Below are positions 27,452-36,805 of a stretch of DNA of 64,000 nt, piece by piece. How positions within the stretch are numbered: position 1 is the stretch's first letter; each line of letters starts with the position of its first letter. The position numbers and the translations under genes are program-made. The DNA lies in assembly GCA_963809765.1 (NCBI GenBank), contig CAWEKT010000003.1:744001-808000 (forward strand), given 5' to 3'. This DNA comes from JACVRM01 sp963809765. Its GTDB lineage: Bacteria > Actinomycetota > Thermoleophilia > Gaiellales > Gaiellaceae. Below the pieces are notes generated by a model. That model saw nothing but the letters and a program-made list of their open reading frames with translations, was not told the origin of the DNA and ran no database searches.

Positions 27452-27805
27452 CTACGCGGCCTGCTCCTCAGTCGCCGGCGCCGGCGCAGGCGCCGGGGCG
27501 GCGGGCTGCCCGGTCGCGCGCTCTGGCCGCCGCACGGCGAGGTGCCGCATGACGCCGTCCGTGATCTTGAGGATCCGGGTGACCTCGGCCAGGGTGTCCG
27601 CGTCGCAGCTGAACAGGAGCAGGTGGTAGGTGCCGTCAGTCTTGTGGTCGATCTCGTAGGCGAGCTTGCGCCGGCCCCACGGATCGTGGCGCTCGACCGT
27701 GCCGCCACGGCTCTCGATGAGCTCGCGGGTACGCGTGACGATCTCGTCACTGCGCTCCTCCGGCAGCTCAGCGTCGAGCATGAGCAGGATCTCGTACGGA
27801 TTCAT
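27452..27805 (-). CDS. rpsF: 30S ribosomal protein S6
   Basis: A 117-residue S6. MNPYEILLMLDAELPEERSD opens the ferredoxin-like fold; HDPWGRRKLAYEIDHKTDGT is the conserved strand-turn. The end is an Ala/Pro-rich tail. First gene of the operon; a GGGAGGT sequence about 8 nt before the ATG serves as ribosome site. The upstream gene at 27915 is divergent, so promoters lie in the 109-bp gap. Confidence 0.95.
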   Translation of the reverse strand: MNPYEILLMLDAELPEERSDEIVTRTRELIESRGGTVERHDPWGRRKLAYEIDHKTDGTYHLLLFSCDADTLAEVTRILKITDGVMRHLAVRRPERATGQPAAPAPAPAPATEEQAA

Positions 27806-27914
27806 CGTCCCGGGACCTCCCTTCCCACGGTCTAGTGGCCTTGCCGGCGGTGCCCCGGCCGGGATTCTGGGGCGAGGCAAGGCAGGAAGCGGGCGGGAGT
27901 GTAGCATCGCCGCG

Positions 27915-28211
27915 ATGCAGGCCCGGCTCGCGTTTCTGGTCGGCGGCGCGGCGGTCGTCGCAGGCGCCGTGGCCGCCCGGCTACGCCGTCGTGCTCACCA
28001 GCTGCCGCCCTCGCCTCCCGCGGTCGACCCACGGGCAGAGGAGCTTCGCCGCAAGCTCGCCGAGTCGCGCGAGCTCGTCGGCGAACAGGCCGAGTTCGAG
28101 GCCGCCGAGACGCCGATCGACGCCGTCGAGCCGGTCGGGCCGATCGACGAGGAGCGTCGCCAGCTCCACGCCCGCGCGCGGGCGACCGTCGACGACATGC
28201 GCAAGTCGTAG
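27915..28211 (+). CDS. Small membrane-anchored hypothetical protein
   Basis: A 98-residue protein. One N-terminal hydrophobic helix, ARLAFLVGGAAVVAGAVAAR, is followed by an Arg cluster and a charged, helical cytoplasmic part (RAEELRRKLAESRELVGEQA) ending RARATVDDMRKS. TAGCAT at 27902-27907 ends 7 nt before the ATG (leaderless). It resembles other one-helix actinobacterial proteins of unknown role. Confidence 0.7.
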   Translation: MQARLAFLVGGAAVVAGAVAARLRRRAHQLPPSPPAVDPRAEELRRKLAESRELVGEQAEFEAAETPIDAVEPVGPIDEERRQLHARARATVDDMRKS

Positions 28212-28463
28212 GCGCTCGGCCCGCCCTCACCCGCCGACAGCGCCCCGCGCCCAACGTCGATCGCACCGGCCAGCGAGGTGCGCAGCTGGACCGAGCAGCG
28301 CGGCATCGCGCAGGGGGTGACGCCCGAGCCGCGCCCACAGAAGTCGTCGATCGCCAGGGGAGCCAGCAGTGCCCAAGGCTGAGGGGGCGCGGCCCGGGCG
28401 TCTGGGGAGAGGGGGTTTCTGCTGGCGGGGGAACCAAACCACACCGCGCCACCGGTGAACAGG
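28212..28463. other. Intergenic stretch without recognised feature
   Basis: GC-rich, with open frames in several registers but none with a recognisable protein, start signal or codon pattern I trust. It includes the 10-mer GGGGGAACCA also found in the dispersed repeat (minus strand), too short to call a third copy. It leads into the DnaA-box-like cluster. Confidence 0.4.
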
Positions 28464-28622
28464 TGTGGAAAAGTGGTTCCCACAGGCAGCAGATAGGTCG
28501 GTTTTCCAGGCATTTTCCGAACTTGTCGACACTCGCGACGGGCGCAACTTGTGCATCGATTCACCGCTCTGTGCGAGAAGTTCTACGGCCTGTCAACAGC
28601 TCTCCACAGGCGACCTGTGGAG
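28464..28622. other. Cluster of DnaA-box-like motifs and a hairpin
   Basis: Within 160 bp there are TGTGGAAAA (28464-28472, one mismatch to TGTGGATAA), TTGTCGACA (28523-28531, one mismatch to the actinobacterial box TTGTCCACA), CTGTCAACA (28590-28598) and the perfect hairpin CTCCACAGG-CGA-CCTGTGGAG (28602-28622), whose arms are box-like. The segment is locally less GC-rich than its surroundings and is next to rpsF-ssb, which in several bacteria lies near oriC. No dnaA or dnaN is present, so origin function is only a hypothesis. Confidence 0.3.
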
Positions 28623-28649
28623 ACCGCTCGCCGTGCGGCCGCGAGGGGC

Positions 28650-29350
28650 GAACCCTCGTGCGAAGCGGTGCCTCCGCGGCCGCAGGGCTCGCTCTATTCG
28701 AAGGGGGACTGCGTCCCCCCTCGAGCTCCCCCTGTCCTCGCAGGCGTCGGGACGCCTAGGCCGTCAAAGTCAGACGCGGTTGCGCGCGGTGTGGCTCCGC
28801 AAGCAAGCTTGCTACGCCGGTACTGCGCACGCTGGTCTGTCGAAAGCTCGTCCGACCCGCGGGGCGCTTGCACGGGCGGGCTGTCCCCGATCGCAGAGCA
28901 CGCCGCCTCCGCGACGCTTCGGCGTGCGGGACAGTTCTAGCGGCCGCATGGCTCGCTCCATTCGAAGGGGGACTGCGTCCCCCCTCGAGCTCCCCCTTGT
29001 CCTCGAAGCGGTCGGGACACGCTGGCCATCTAGTCAGACGCGGCTACGCGCGGTGTGGCTTTCGCCGAGCAAGATCGGCTTCGCCGGTAAACCACAGCGT
29101 CGCGGTCGATTGCTCGTCGCGACTCCGTCGCGCCATCGTCAGGACAGCCGTGCCGCCGTGAAGCGGCTGCGCGGCTGCTTGATTCGAAGGGGAGCATCGT
29201 CCGCGCTCCCCCGTTGCTCCCTCATGCTCGAGGCGACCAGGCCAGCTGGTCACACGCTTCCCGCGGTGGCTCGCGTCGAGCAAGCTCGCTCCGCCTCGTG
29301 CGACCGAGTCTGTCGCTTGTTCGTCGCGACTTCGTCGCACTATCGGGAGA
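28650..29350. repeat. Three diverged repeat units in gene-free DNA
   Basis: Three units are anchored by ATTCGAAGGGG at 28696, 28960 and 29182 (periods about 264 and 222 bp). Units 1 and 2 share ATTCGAAGGGGGACTGCGTC followed by CCCCCTCGAGCTCCCCC, then TCAGACGCGG and GCGCGGTGTGGCT. Unit 3 is more diverged but keeps ATTCGAAGGGGAGC, the G-run/C-run stem and GAGCAAG-TCG. GGGGAC..GTCCCC forms a short stem. No coding frame runs through with protein-like composition. Confidence 0.75.
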
Positions 29351-29371
29351 CGCGCTACAGATCGCCGCGGC

Positions 29372-29734
29372 TCAGGCGAGCGCGTACGAGATCGCCTCGG
29401 CGAGCGACCGCTCCATGCGGATCGAGCGGTCGAGGCCGGTCAGCGTGAAGATGCGGATGATCCGTGGGTCGGTCGCGACCACGGTGAGGTTGCCCCCGTC
29501 CCGCTTCAGGGTCTTCGCGCTGCCGGAGATGATCCCGAGCGCGGTGGAGTCGATGAAGGTGGTGCCGACGAGATCCACGACGACATTCGCCCCATCGCCG
29601 CTCACCTCCGCCAGCGCCGCTTGAAGCTCGTCCGCGGCGCCGACGTCGAGCTCACCGCGCACGGATACGACTCCGGTGTCCTCGCCGACGGACGCGACGG
29701 TGATCTCAGGCTCGGCGAGCATCGGGTCGACCAC
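29372..29734 (-). CDS. STAS-domain anti-sigma factor antagonist
   Basis: A 120-residue SpoIIAA-like protein. VVSVRGELDVGAADELQAAL starts the fold, and TFIDSTALGIISGSAKTLK carries the phosphorylatable serine (Ser63 in D-S-T-A-L-G). Dephosphorylated forms bind anti-sigma kinases and free a sigma factor. No anti-sigma kinase is adjacent. It is followed upstream by a two-component pair on the same strand, so a shared stress-response role is possible. Confidence 0.87.
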   Translation of the reverse strand: MVDPMLAEPEITVASVGEDTGVVSVRGELDVGAADELQAALAEVSGDGANVVVDLVGTTFIDSTALGIISGSAKTLKRDGGNLTVVATDPRIIRIFTLTGLDRSIRMERSLAEAISYALA

Positions 29735-29802
29735 GGCCGGACCCTACTGGGCCGGCCGAGCGCGCCGTGCAAAGGCACCACCGGCGTTCTGTGAAGATGC
29801 GC

Positions 29803-30492
29803 TCACCCGCCGGCGAGCTTGTAGCCGACGCCGCGCACGGTCAGCAACAACTCTGGTCGCGACGGCTCCCGCTCGAGCTTGGCGCGCAGGTTCGCCACGT
29901 GGATGTCGCAGGCGCGCTGGTCGCCGACGTAGGAGCTTTCCCAGAGGTGCTGCATGATCTCCCGTCGCGTGAAGACGCGCTCGGGCTCCTCGGCGAGCAG
30001 GGCGAGCAGCTTGAACTCCGACGGAGTCAACCGGACGGGCTCACCGTCGAGGCGGACGGTGTGCCGCACCGCGTCGATCTGGAGCCTGCCGACGTGCCGT
30101 ACCGCTGTGCCCCCGGAGTCGCGGTCGAGGTCGCGACGGCGCAGTAGCGCTCGCACGCGGCTCATCAGCTCGGCCATCGAGAACGGCTTGGTCACGTAGT
30201 CGTCGGCGCCGCTCTCGAGCCCGAGCACGCGGTCGACCTCCGCGTCCCGTGCGCTCAGGAGGATCACCGGTGTGTCGCCCGCCTGGCGCAGTCGGCGACA
30301 CACCTCGATTCCAGAGAGACGTGGCAGCATGACGTCGAGGACGACCAGGTCGAGCGAGTTCGACGCGGCGAGTGCGAGTGCCACCTCGCCGTCGGGCGCT
30401 GTGAGGACCTCGAAGCCGTCACTCGTCAGGGCGTAGCTGACCGCGTCGACGAGCGCAGGCTCGTCGTCGACGACGAGCACACGCGGGCTCAC
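29803..30492 (-). CDS. OmpR/PhoP-type response regulator
   Basis: A 229-residue regulator. The receiver has VLVVDDEPALVDAV, the phospho-acceptor Asp in LVVLDVMLPRLSG, and TKPFSMAELMSRV. The C-terminal winged helix holds VRLTPSEFKLLALLAEEPER and IHVANLRAKLERE...TVRGVGYKL. GTG 30492 overlaps the kinase stop as GTGA, so it is translated together with its sensor kinase. Confidence 0.93.
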   Translation of the reverse strand: MSPRVLVVDDEPALVDAVSYALTSDGFEVLTAPDGEVALALAASNSLDLVVLDVMLPRLSGIEVCRRLRQAGDTPVILLSARDAEVDRVLGLESGADDYVTKPFSMAELMSRVRALLRRRDLDRDSGGTAVRHVGRLQIDAVRHTVRLDGEPVRLTPSEFKLLALLAEEPERVFTRREIMQHLWESSYVGDQRACDIHVANLRAKLEREPSRPELLLTVRGVGYKLAGG

Positions 30493-32009
30493 GGCGCGGT
30501 CACCAGCCGTGCTCCGGGCAATGCGATCATCGCGATGGTGCCGCCCCCGGGCGCCGCCTCCAGACGGAGCGTCGCGCCGAGCGCCTTCACCGCCTCGCGC
30601 GCGATCGCAAGACCAAGGCCGAAGCCGCCGTCCGGGCTGACGACCGGTGCGAACCGGTCGCCCGCCGCCGCCAGCTGCTCGGGGGTCATGCCCCTGCCCG
30701 TGTCGCGCACCCGCAGCAGGACGTCGCCATTACGCCCTTGGCTCGCCGACAGGCTGATGCGTCCCGCCGCGGTGTAGCGCGCTGCGTTCGAGGCGAGCGC
30801 CGAGACCGCCTGTTCGAGCAGCCCCCGGTTGGCCACGACGCCGGCCTCGGGACGCGCCCGCACCAGCACGCGAACACCGCGTGCCGGTCGCAGACCGGAG
30901 GCCACCTCCCGCAGCAGCGGCTCGACCTCGACGATCTCGAGGCGCGGCGCTTCGACGCCGCTCTGTGCGCGGGCGAGCACGAGCAGGGCGCGGGTGGTTC
31001 GCACGAGCCGATCGGTTTCGCGCCCGATATGCGCGAGAAAGCGATCGCGCTCCGCCGGGCGCAGCTTTGCCCCGGCCTGAAGGACCTCCACGGCACTGCC
31101 GATGGCAGCAAGCGGCGTTCGCAGCTCGTGCGCCGCGTTCGTGATGAAGTCCGCTGCCGCGCGGCGCCGGACCTCCGCCTCGGTCACATCCTGGAAGACA
31201 CCGACGGCCGCCACGATCGATCCGTCTGCCCCGTGAATCGGAGCGGCGCTGATCTCCACGATCGCCTCCTCCCCGGTCGGCCGCGTGAGCATCACCCGCT
31301 CGGCGGACACGATCTCGCCGGAGAGTGCGCTCGACAGCAGCCCGCCCGGCCCTGTGACGACGTCGAAGCCGCCTGCGTCCTCCCAGTCAGGCGGGGTACC
31401 GAGCCGGAACCCGACCTCCAGCCCGACGATCGCACGCGCCTGCTCGTTCGCGATCGTGACCGCCCCGCTCTCCGGGTCGGCGATCACGAGCCCGGCGGGC
31501 ATGTGCTGGACGATGGTCTGGAGATAGACCCAGCGCCGTTCCAGCTCGTCCGAGAGCGTCTCGAGCTCGGCCAGGCGCTCGCCGAGCCGCCGCTCGAGCT
31601 CGAGTCTGAGCTCGCGGAGGTGCTGCTCCGTCCGAGCCGTCTCGGTCACGTCCTCGAGCGCGATGTACAGGCCGGCGCCGCCGGGCCCGTGCGGTTCCGC
31701 AGCGGAGACCCGCACCTCGGCCTCGAGCGCGTTGCCGCCCGAGGTCCGAGCCGGGCGCGGAACACCCGCCGGCCGGCCGTCGCCTGGGTCAGCTCGCCGG
31801 CGAACGACGCGCCGGTCGGCCGGGTGGAAGAGCGTCTGCACGCTCGTACCGGCCAGCGCACGGCCCTCGACCCCGAGCAGGGCGGCCGCGTCCTCGTTGA
31901 CGTCCAGGATCGTCCCGTCCGCCGCCGCGATGACGAGAGCGCCGACCAGGTCGAGCAGCGCTGCCGCGTCGATCTCGATCGTTGCCGTCTGACGCGCCCC
32001 TTCCCCCAT
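30489..32009 (-). CDS. PAS-containing sensor histidine kinase, with a compensated frameshift
   Basis: About 506 residues: PAS domain 1 (LVGALVIAAADGTILDVNED), a coiled linker, PAS domain 2 (MPAGLVIADPESGAVTIANE), HisKA with phospho-His in NAAHELRTPLAAIGS, and a HATPase domain (ALASNAARYTAAG, DTGRGM, GFGLGLAIAREAV). No membrane helix, so it senses a cytoplasmic cue. Residues ~68-83 read out of frame; the sense sequence FAGELTQATAGRRVFRARLG sits in another frame, so two indels (near 31815 and 31750) cancel. ATG 32009 is chosen because the PAS starts soon after. Confidence 0.87.
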   Translation of the reverse strand: MGEGARQTATIEIDAAALLDLVGALVIAAADGTILDVNEDAAALLGVEGRALAGTSVQTLFHPADRRVVRRRADPGDGRPAGVPRPARTSGGNALEAEVRVSAAEPHGPGGAGLYIALEDVTETARTEQHLRELRLELERRLGERLAELETLSDELERRWVYLQTIVQHMPAGLVIADPESGAVTIANEQARAIVGLEVGFRLGTPPDWEDAGGFDVVTGPGGLLSSALSGEIVSAERVMLTRPTGEEAIVEISAAPIHGADGSIVAAVGVFQDVTEAEVRRRAAADFITNAAHELRTPLAAIGSAVEVLQAGAKLRPAERDRFLAHIGRETDRLVRTTRALLVLARAQSGVEAPRLEIVEVEPLLREVASGLRPARGVRVLVRARPEAGVVANRGLLEQAVSALASNAARYTAAGRISLSASQGRNGDVLLRVRDTGRGMTPEQLAAAGDRFAPVVSPDGGFGLGLAIAREAVKALGATLRLEAAPGGGTIAMIALPGARLVTAP

Positions 32010-32240
32010 CGGGTGCGTCGATCGTAGTCGGCTCGGCGCCCTGTCTTCCCCGGTCTGCGTGCAAACGCACACACTTCCACCGAGAACCGGGACACCAGGG
32101 GGATCCGGATCGTGTCAAGGTGCCGCCGACTGAGCCTCCTCCCGTGTGCTCAGTGGGATCGGCGGCGGCGGCGCTGGGGCAGCGCCGCGCCGCCCATCCC
32201 GACGATTCGGAAGCCTCGAGACGGGCAAAGGTCGGTCGCG

Positions 32241-32681
32241 TTGACCCTCCTCGCCTCCACCATGCTCGCGCGCTCCGTGCTCGTCGCGGACATCGTCGTC
32301 GGCGCCGTCGTCGACCTGGTGCTCGACCGAAACGTGCGGCGCGTGCTCGGCTTCGAGGTGCGCTGCGGCGACGAGGAGCACCGCTTCCTGCCGTTTGGAG
32401 CCGCAACCGCGACCGAGGCGGCGGTGGACGCGCGCTCGCCACTTGCCCTGCTGGACCAGCCGGAGCTCGCCTTCTATTGCGCCAACGGTTCGAGCCTGCG
32501 GACGCTGCGCGGGACGCTCGCGCGCCGCACCGGCAACGGTGCCGCGCGCCCGGTCGAGGACCTCGAGCTGTCGACCGAAGGCGACGTGACCGGGGTCCTC
32601 CTCGGCTCCAAGGACCTGGAACACGTCGCGCGCGTGGGCGTGACACTCGAGGTGCCGATTCCGCCGGCGCCGTCTGTGTAG
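32241..32681 (+). CDS. PRC-barrel domain protein
   Basis: About 146 residues. VADIVVGAVVDLVLDRNVRR, then VLGFEVRCGDEEHRFLPFGA is a PRC-barrel beta pattern, as in RimM and photosynthetic reaction-centre H subunits. The rest is beta-rich and ends EVPIPPAPSV. A TTG at 32241 with AAAGG upstream is the favoured start; ATG 32262 is the alternative. Role unknown. It heads a same-strand run of small sensor/redox-like proteins ending with an H-NOX gene. Confidence 0.65.
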   Translation: MTLLASTMLARSVLVADIVVGAVVDLVLDRNVRRVLGFEVRCGDEEHRFLPFGAATATEAAVDARSPLALLDQPELAFYCANGSSLRTLRGTLARRTGNGAARPVEDLELSTEGDVTGVLLGSKDLEHVARVGVTLEVPIPPAPSV

Positions 32682-32736
32682 GAATCTCAAGAGAGCGGCA
32701 ACCAGCCACTCACGAGCGCACTTCTACGATCGGTGC

Positions 32737-33109
32737 GTGACCGAGATGGCAACCAGGACCGGCGCCGCTGCGAGAAGCGAGACGAACGGGCACGGCGCGC
32801 GGGGCGGGCACGAACGGCAACGGCCGCTCGCACGCTACTCCGAGCCTCGTCTTCTTCCACTCCGTCCGGTCCGGGCCCTCCCGCCGCGTGGAGGGATTCC
32901 TCGCACAGGTGCTGCAGCGCCGCGGCAACCACAACACGTTCCGCATCTATCGCGTGCCGACGGACGATCGTCCCGACCTGGTCGAGCGCTTCGGCATCGA
33001 AAAGGTCCCGACGTTCGTCGTCGTGGAGGGTCGGCGCGTTCACGGGCGCCTCGAGACACCGCGCGGCTGCGAGGAGATCGAGAGCTTCCTCGCCCCGTGG
33101 CTCAAGTAG
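32737..33109 (+). CDS. Thioredoxin-fold protein lacking the CxxC site, probably frameshifted
   Basis: The conserved part reads SLVFFHSVRSGPSRRVEGFL, FRIYRVPTDDRPDLVERFGI, EKVPTFVVVEGRRVHGRL, EEIESFLAPWLK. The cis-proline segment KVPTFVVVEG fits a thioredoxin fold, but the usual WCGPC position is SGPSRR, with no cysteine, so it cannot act as a disulfide oxidoreductase. An open reading from GTG 32737 joins it only if one base is removed near 32810. Possibly a redox-inactive adaptor. Confidence 0.6.
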
Positions 33110-33155
33110 CCGCCGCGGCGTTGGCCTGCGAGCGGCGCTGGGCTAGGCTCGTCCC

Positions 33156-33512
33156 GTGCGCGAAGACCGGATAGTTCGCAACGAGGTCCTCCACCGTGAG
33201 GTGAACGAGCGGATCCGCCAGGTCGAGGACACGCTCACCGCGAAGGGCGTCGTCGATCCGCTGGACGTGGGCGAGTACTTCTGCGAGTGCGGACTGGACG
33301 AGTGCTCCGAGAAGGTGGAGGTGCGGCTGGACGAGTACGAGGAGGTGCGGTCGCACCCGGCCCGCTTCTTCGTCATGCCGGATCACGTCATCGCCGACGT
33401 CGAGACGGTCGTCGCGCGCAAGGATCGCTTCGTCGTCGTGGAGAAGCACGAGGGCGAAGCCGGCCTGGCGCGCCACACTGCCACGCCACGCAGCGGCGAA
33501 GCGGACGACTGA
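33156..33512 (+). CDS. Cys-motif protein, paralogue of the gene at 37749-38096
   Basis: A 118-residue protein. LHREVNERIRQVEDTL is followed by FCECGLDECSEKVEVRLDEY, EEVRSHPARFFVMPDHVIAD and ETVVARKDRFVVVEKHEGEA. The C-x-C-x5-C cluster could bind a metal. The same order (VNEK, CECADTTC, DDYEAVR, FAVLPGHI, NYVVVRK) recurs in the gene at 37.8 kb. Function unknown. TAGGCT at 33144-33149 ends 6 nt before GTG 33156. Confidence 0.72.
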   Translation: MREDRIVRNEVLHREVNERIRQVEDTLTAKGVVDPLDVGEYFCECGLDECSEKVEVRLDEYEEVRSHPARFFVMPDHVIADVETVVARKDRFVVVEKHEGEAGLARHTATPRSGEADD

Positions 33513-33601
33513 CGACGACGACGCCGTGGGCGGCGGAGTGCGACGCCCGCGTGCGCCCTCGTACCCGCAGCGCGATGAGCGACCCGTAGAATCGCCCGAG
33601 G

Positions 33602-34138
33602 GTGCACGGGGTCGTCTTCTCCAGCTTCCGGGACTTCGTCACGGAGGCGTACGGCAGCTCGGCGACCGAGCAGATCTTCGCCGGCTGCCGCCCGTATCTC
33701 TTGAGCCAGGCCTACCCGGACGAGGACCTGCTCACGCTGATCGGGCGGGCGGTCGAGCTCAGCGGGCGCGAGGCGGACGACCTCGTCTACGAGTTCGGCG
33801 TCTTCACCGCGGGGACGACGTTCACGCGCCTCTACCCCGCCTTCTTCGCCATCTCCGGCTCGGCGCGGGAGTTTCTGCTGACGGTCGAGACGCGGATCCA
33901 CGAGCTCGTTCGGGCGACCATCCCGAACGCGTCCCCGCCGCAGCTGCACGTCACCGAGCGCGGAGAGAACGGCGTCTCGATCGACTACACGTCGCCACGG
34001 AAGCTCTGCGTCCTGCTGCGCGGCCTGCTCGAGGGAACCGCACGCCACTACGGCGAGACGGCGGCGGTCGACGAGGTGCGGTGCATGCTGCGAGGCAACG
34101 ACCGCTGCACCTTCGAGGTCACGCTCGCGAGCGCCTGA
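33602..34138 (+). CDS. Stand-alone H-NOX (heme NO/O2-binding) protein
   Basis: A 178-residue protein consisting only of an H-NOX/HNOB domain. It begins HGVVFSSFRDFVTEAYG. The proximal heme ligand is His100 in LLTVETRIHELVR, and the heme-propionate motif Y-x-S-x-R is present as YTSPR (residues 129-133), followed by LCVLLRGLLEGTARHYGE. Such proteins bind NO or O2 and signal to a partner kinase or cyclase. No partner is fused; the nearest candidates are the PAS kinase at 30.5 kb and the cyclase at 49 kb. Confidence 0.82.
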   Translation: MHGVVFSSFRDFVTEAYGSSATEQIFAGCRPYLLSQAYPDEDLLTLIGRAVELSGREADDLVYEFGVFTAGTTFTRLYPAFFAISGSAREFLLTVETRIHELVRATIPNASPPQLHVTERGENGVSIDYTSPRKLCVLLRGLLEGTARHYGETAAVDEVRCMLRGNDRCTFEVTLASA

Positions 34139-34153
34139 GGCGTCGGCGTCGCC

Positions 34154-34875
<722 letters not shown>

Positions 34876-34876
<1 letters not shown>

Positions 34877-35806
34877 TAAATGTCGCGCTCGACGTGCGTC
34901 AGGTCGACGCCGACGGCGAGCAGTGCGGCGAGCCCGACGTAGGTCACACCGACCGTCACTCGCTGCCAGGTGGGGATCTTGTAGTACGACTGCAGCGCCG
35001 GGTCGTTCCGCGTCTGCCAGCGGTTCCAGAGCTCGAGGCCGCCGAAGAGCAGGATGATCAGCAGGATCGGGTTCGGGCTGATGATGGTGAGCACGCCGAG
35101 CCCGGCCAGCCCGACCAGCCAGAACGCGGGGTGCAGGGCGGCGACTGCCCTGCCGCCGTCGAGCGGCACGACCGGCAGCAGGTTGAAGAGGTTGAGCAGG
35201 AAGCCGACGAACGCGAGCGCGACCAGCAGGTCGGAGTCGAGCGCCACCCCGAGCCCCCAGGTGGCCGCGGCTCCGAGCGAGCCGACGATCGGCCCTGCCA
35301 GTGCGATCTGCGCCTCGCGCCAGGCGTTCGGAGGCAGCTCCTTGAGGGCGATCAGCGCGCCCAGGAACGGGATGAACATCGGCGCGCTCGTCTTGATCCC
35401 CTGCCGACGCGCCTCGAGCACATGGCCCATCTCGTGGATGAAGATCAGCACGACGAAGCCGATCGCGAACCTCCAGCCCCACAGCAGCGCGTAGGCGGCG
35501 ACCGAGACGAGCATCGTCGCCGAGGTCGTGAAGATCTTGAACTTGAAGACCGCCGCCAGCACGAACTTGAACTTCCAGAGCAGCAGGCCCAGGAAGATGA
35601 ACGGGGTGGCAAGCGCGCGCCCGATGCGGCGCCAGTCGAAACCGCCCTTGGGGTGCAGCGGCTCGTAGTCGCGGGCAGGCGGCTCATCCGTCGACGGCCG
35701 GTAGAGAGCCCAGTCGGGCTCGGACGTGGCCGTCGACGCCCGCGCCTCGCCGCGGTACGACCGCCCAGCGAGGCTCCTCCGAGCCGCGCCGATGCGACTT
35801 CGTCAC
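34876..35806 (-). CDS. Site-2-type M50 metalloprotease
   Basis: Core 228 residues with six or so hydrophobic segments. The zinc motif is FIHEMGHVLEARRQG (HExxH), and the third ligand is in NLFNLLPVVPLDGGRA (LDGG). Such intramembrane proteases cleave membrane proteins such as anti-sigma factors. The frame extends upstream of 35562 through a cytoplasmic leader, SEPDWALYRPSTDEPPARDY; a break near 35765 links it to GTG 35806. The enzyme core is certain, the exact start is not. Confidence 0.82.
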
Positions 35807-36035
35807 GGTCGGCGGCCAGCTCGCGGTCGCGATCGTCCGTCAACCGGTCCACGCTCCCATCGTAGCCCTGGGTGCTGTCCTCGAACGGGGGACGCCGGCG
35901 CAATCCCGTCCGGTCGCAGCGGGTACGCTCCTCGCGAGTCGCGCCGATCGAGTCGGCATCAGGCGGACGCCGGCGGGTCTCTCGGTCCTCTGCGGGCGCG
36001 TCCTCGGGACGTACCAATCCGACGAAGGAGGATCC

Positions 36036-36727
36036 ATGCAGAAACGACTGCCGATCGTGCTGTCGGCTATGGCACTGCTCGTGGCTCTGCTCGGTGTGAC
36101 CGGCGTGGGCCAGGCCGCGAGCAGCGCGGTTCGCGCGACGTTTCGCAACCAATGCGGGCAAGCTGCGCGGCTACGCGCCCTCGAAGGCGAAGAGGAAGAA
36201 CACGGTCGTGGTTCGTGGGGCAAACGGCCTCATCGACAGGGCATCGCTTCCACTGACGCGCGGCCCGCGTGGCGCGACCGGGCCGACCGGGGCGACCGGA
36301 CCTGCCGGTCCGACAGGCGCCCACCGGCCCTGCCGGCGCACCGAACCCCAATGCCGACACACTCGACGGAATCGACTCGACCGGCTTCCAGACCAAGGTC
36401 CGGTGGGCGCTCGTCGCCGCAAACGGGACGATCATCGCGCAGACGGGTGGTATCTCGCTCGCCGCAGGCGGCGGCGCGGCCGGCAACTACTACCTCAACT
36501 TCGGATCGAGCCTCACAGGCAAGGCGGTCGTTGTGACCTCGACGTACACGGACGCCGACAGCGGTTTCCGAGGTACTGCGTTCACGACGCTGTGCGGAGG
36601 AGGTGCGCAAGGCTCGGCTTGTGCCCCCGCGGGTACGAACACCGACACTCACGTGTTCGTGGCGAGTTCGAATCCTGCGAACACCGGGCTGCAGCCACAC
36701 GGCTTCTACATCGCCGTCATCGGCTGA
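36036..36727 (+). CDS. Secreted protein with collagen-like Gly-x-y repeat, frameshifted
   Basis: ATG 36036, after an AAGGAGG site, opens a signal peptide (KRLPIVLSAMALLVALLGVT, cleavage near GQAA). After a frame change near 36145 the protein reads VVVRGANGLIDRASLPLTRG, then GPRGATGPTGATGPAGPTGA, a collagen-type G-x-y tract. A second change near 36320 gives TGPAGAPNPNADTLDGIDST and a C-terminal globular domain ending HGFYIAVIG. Likely an exported surface or spore-coat-like filament protein; function unknown. Confidence 0.7.
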
Positions 36728-36805
36728 CCTCCGATTGGTCCCGGGCGGTGGCGTCGTCGCCGCCCGGGCGCCATCCCACTCGCTAGCGATCCGAGCGACG
36801 CTCGC

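Noticed and set aside
28417..28450. Possible third copy of the dispersed repeat
   Set aside because: Only GGGGGAACCA and TGCTGGCG are shared, too short to separate from chance in GC-rich DNA.
28465..29448. 327-residue open frame through the repeat region
   Set aside because: Its translation follows the repeat units, is Arg/Ser-rich, has no start signal and matches no family I know.
32888..33109. Functional thioredoxin
   Set aside because: The fold is likely, but the CxxC site is replaced by SGPSRR, so disulfide chemistry cannot be claimed.
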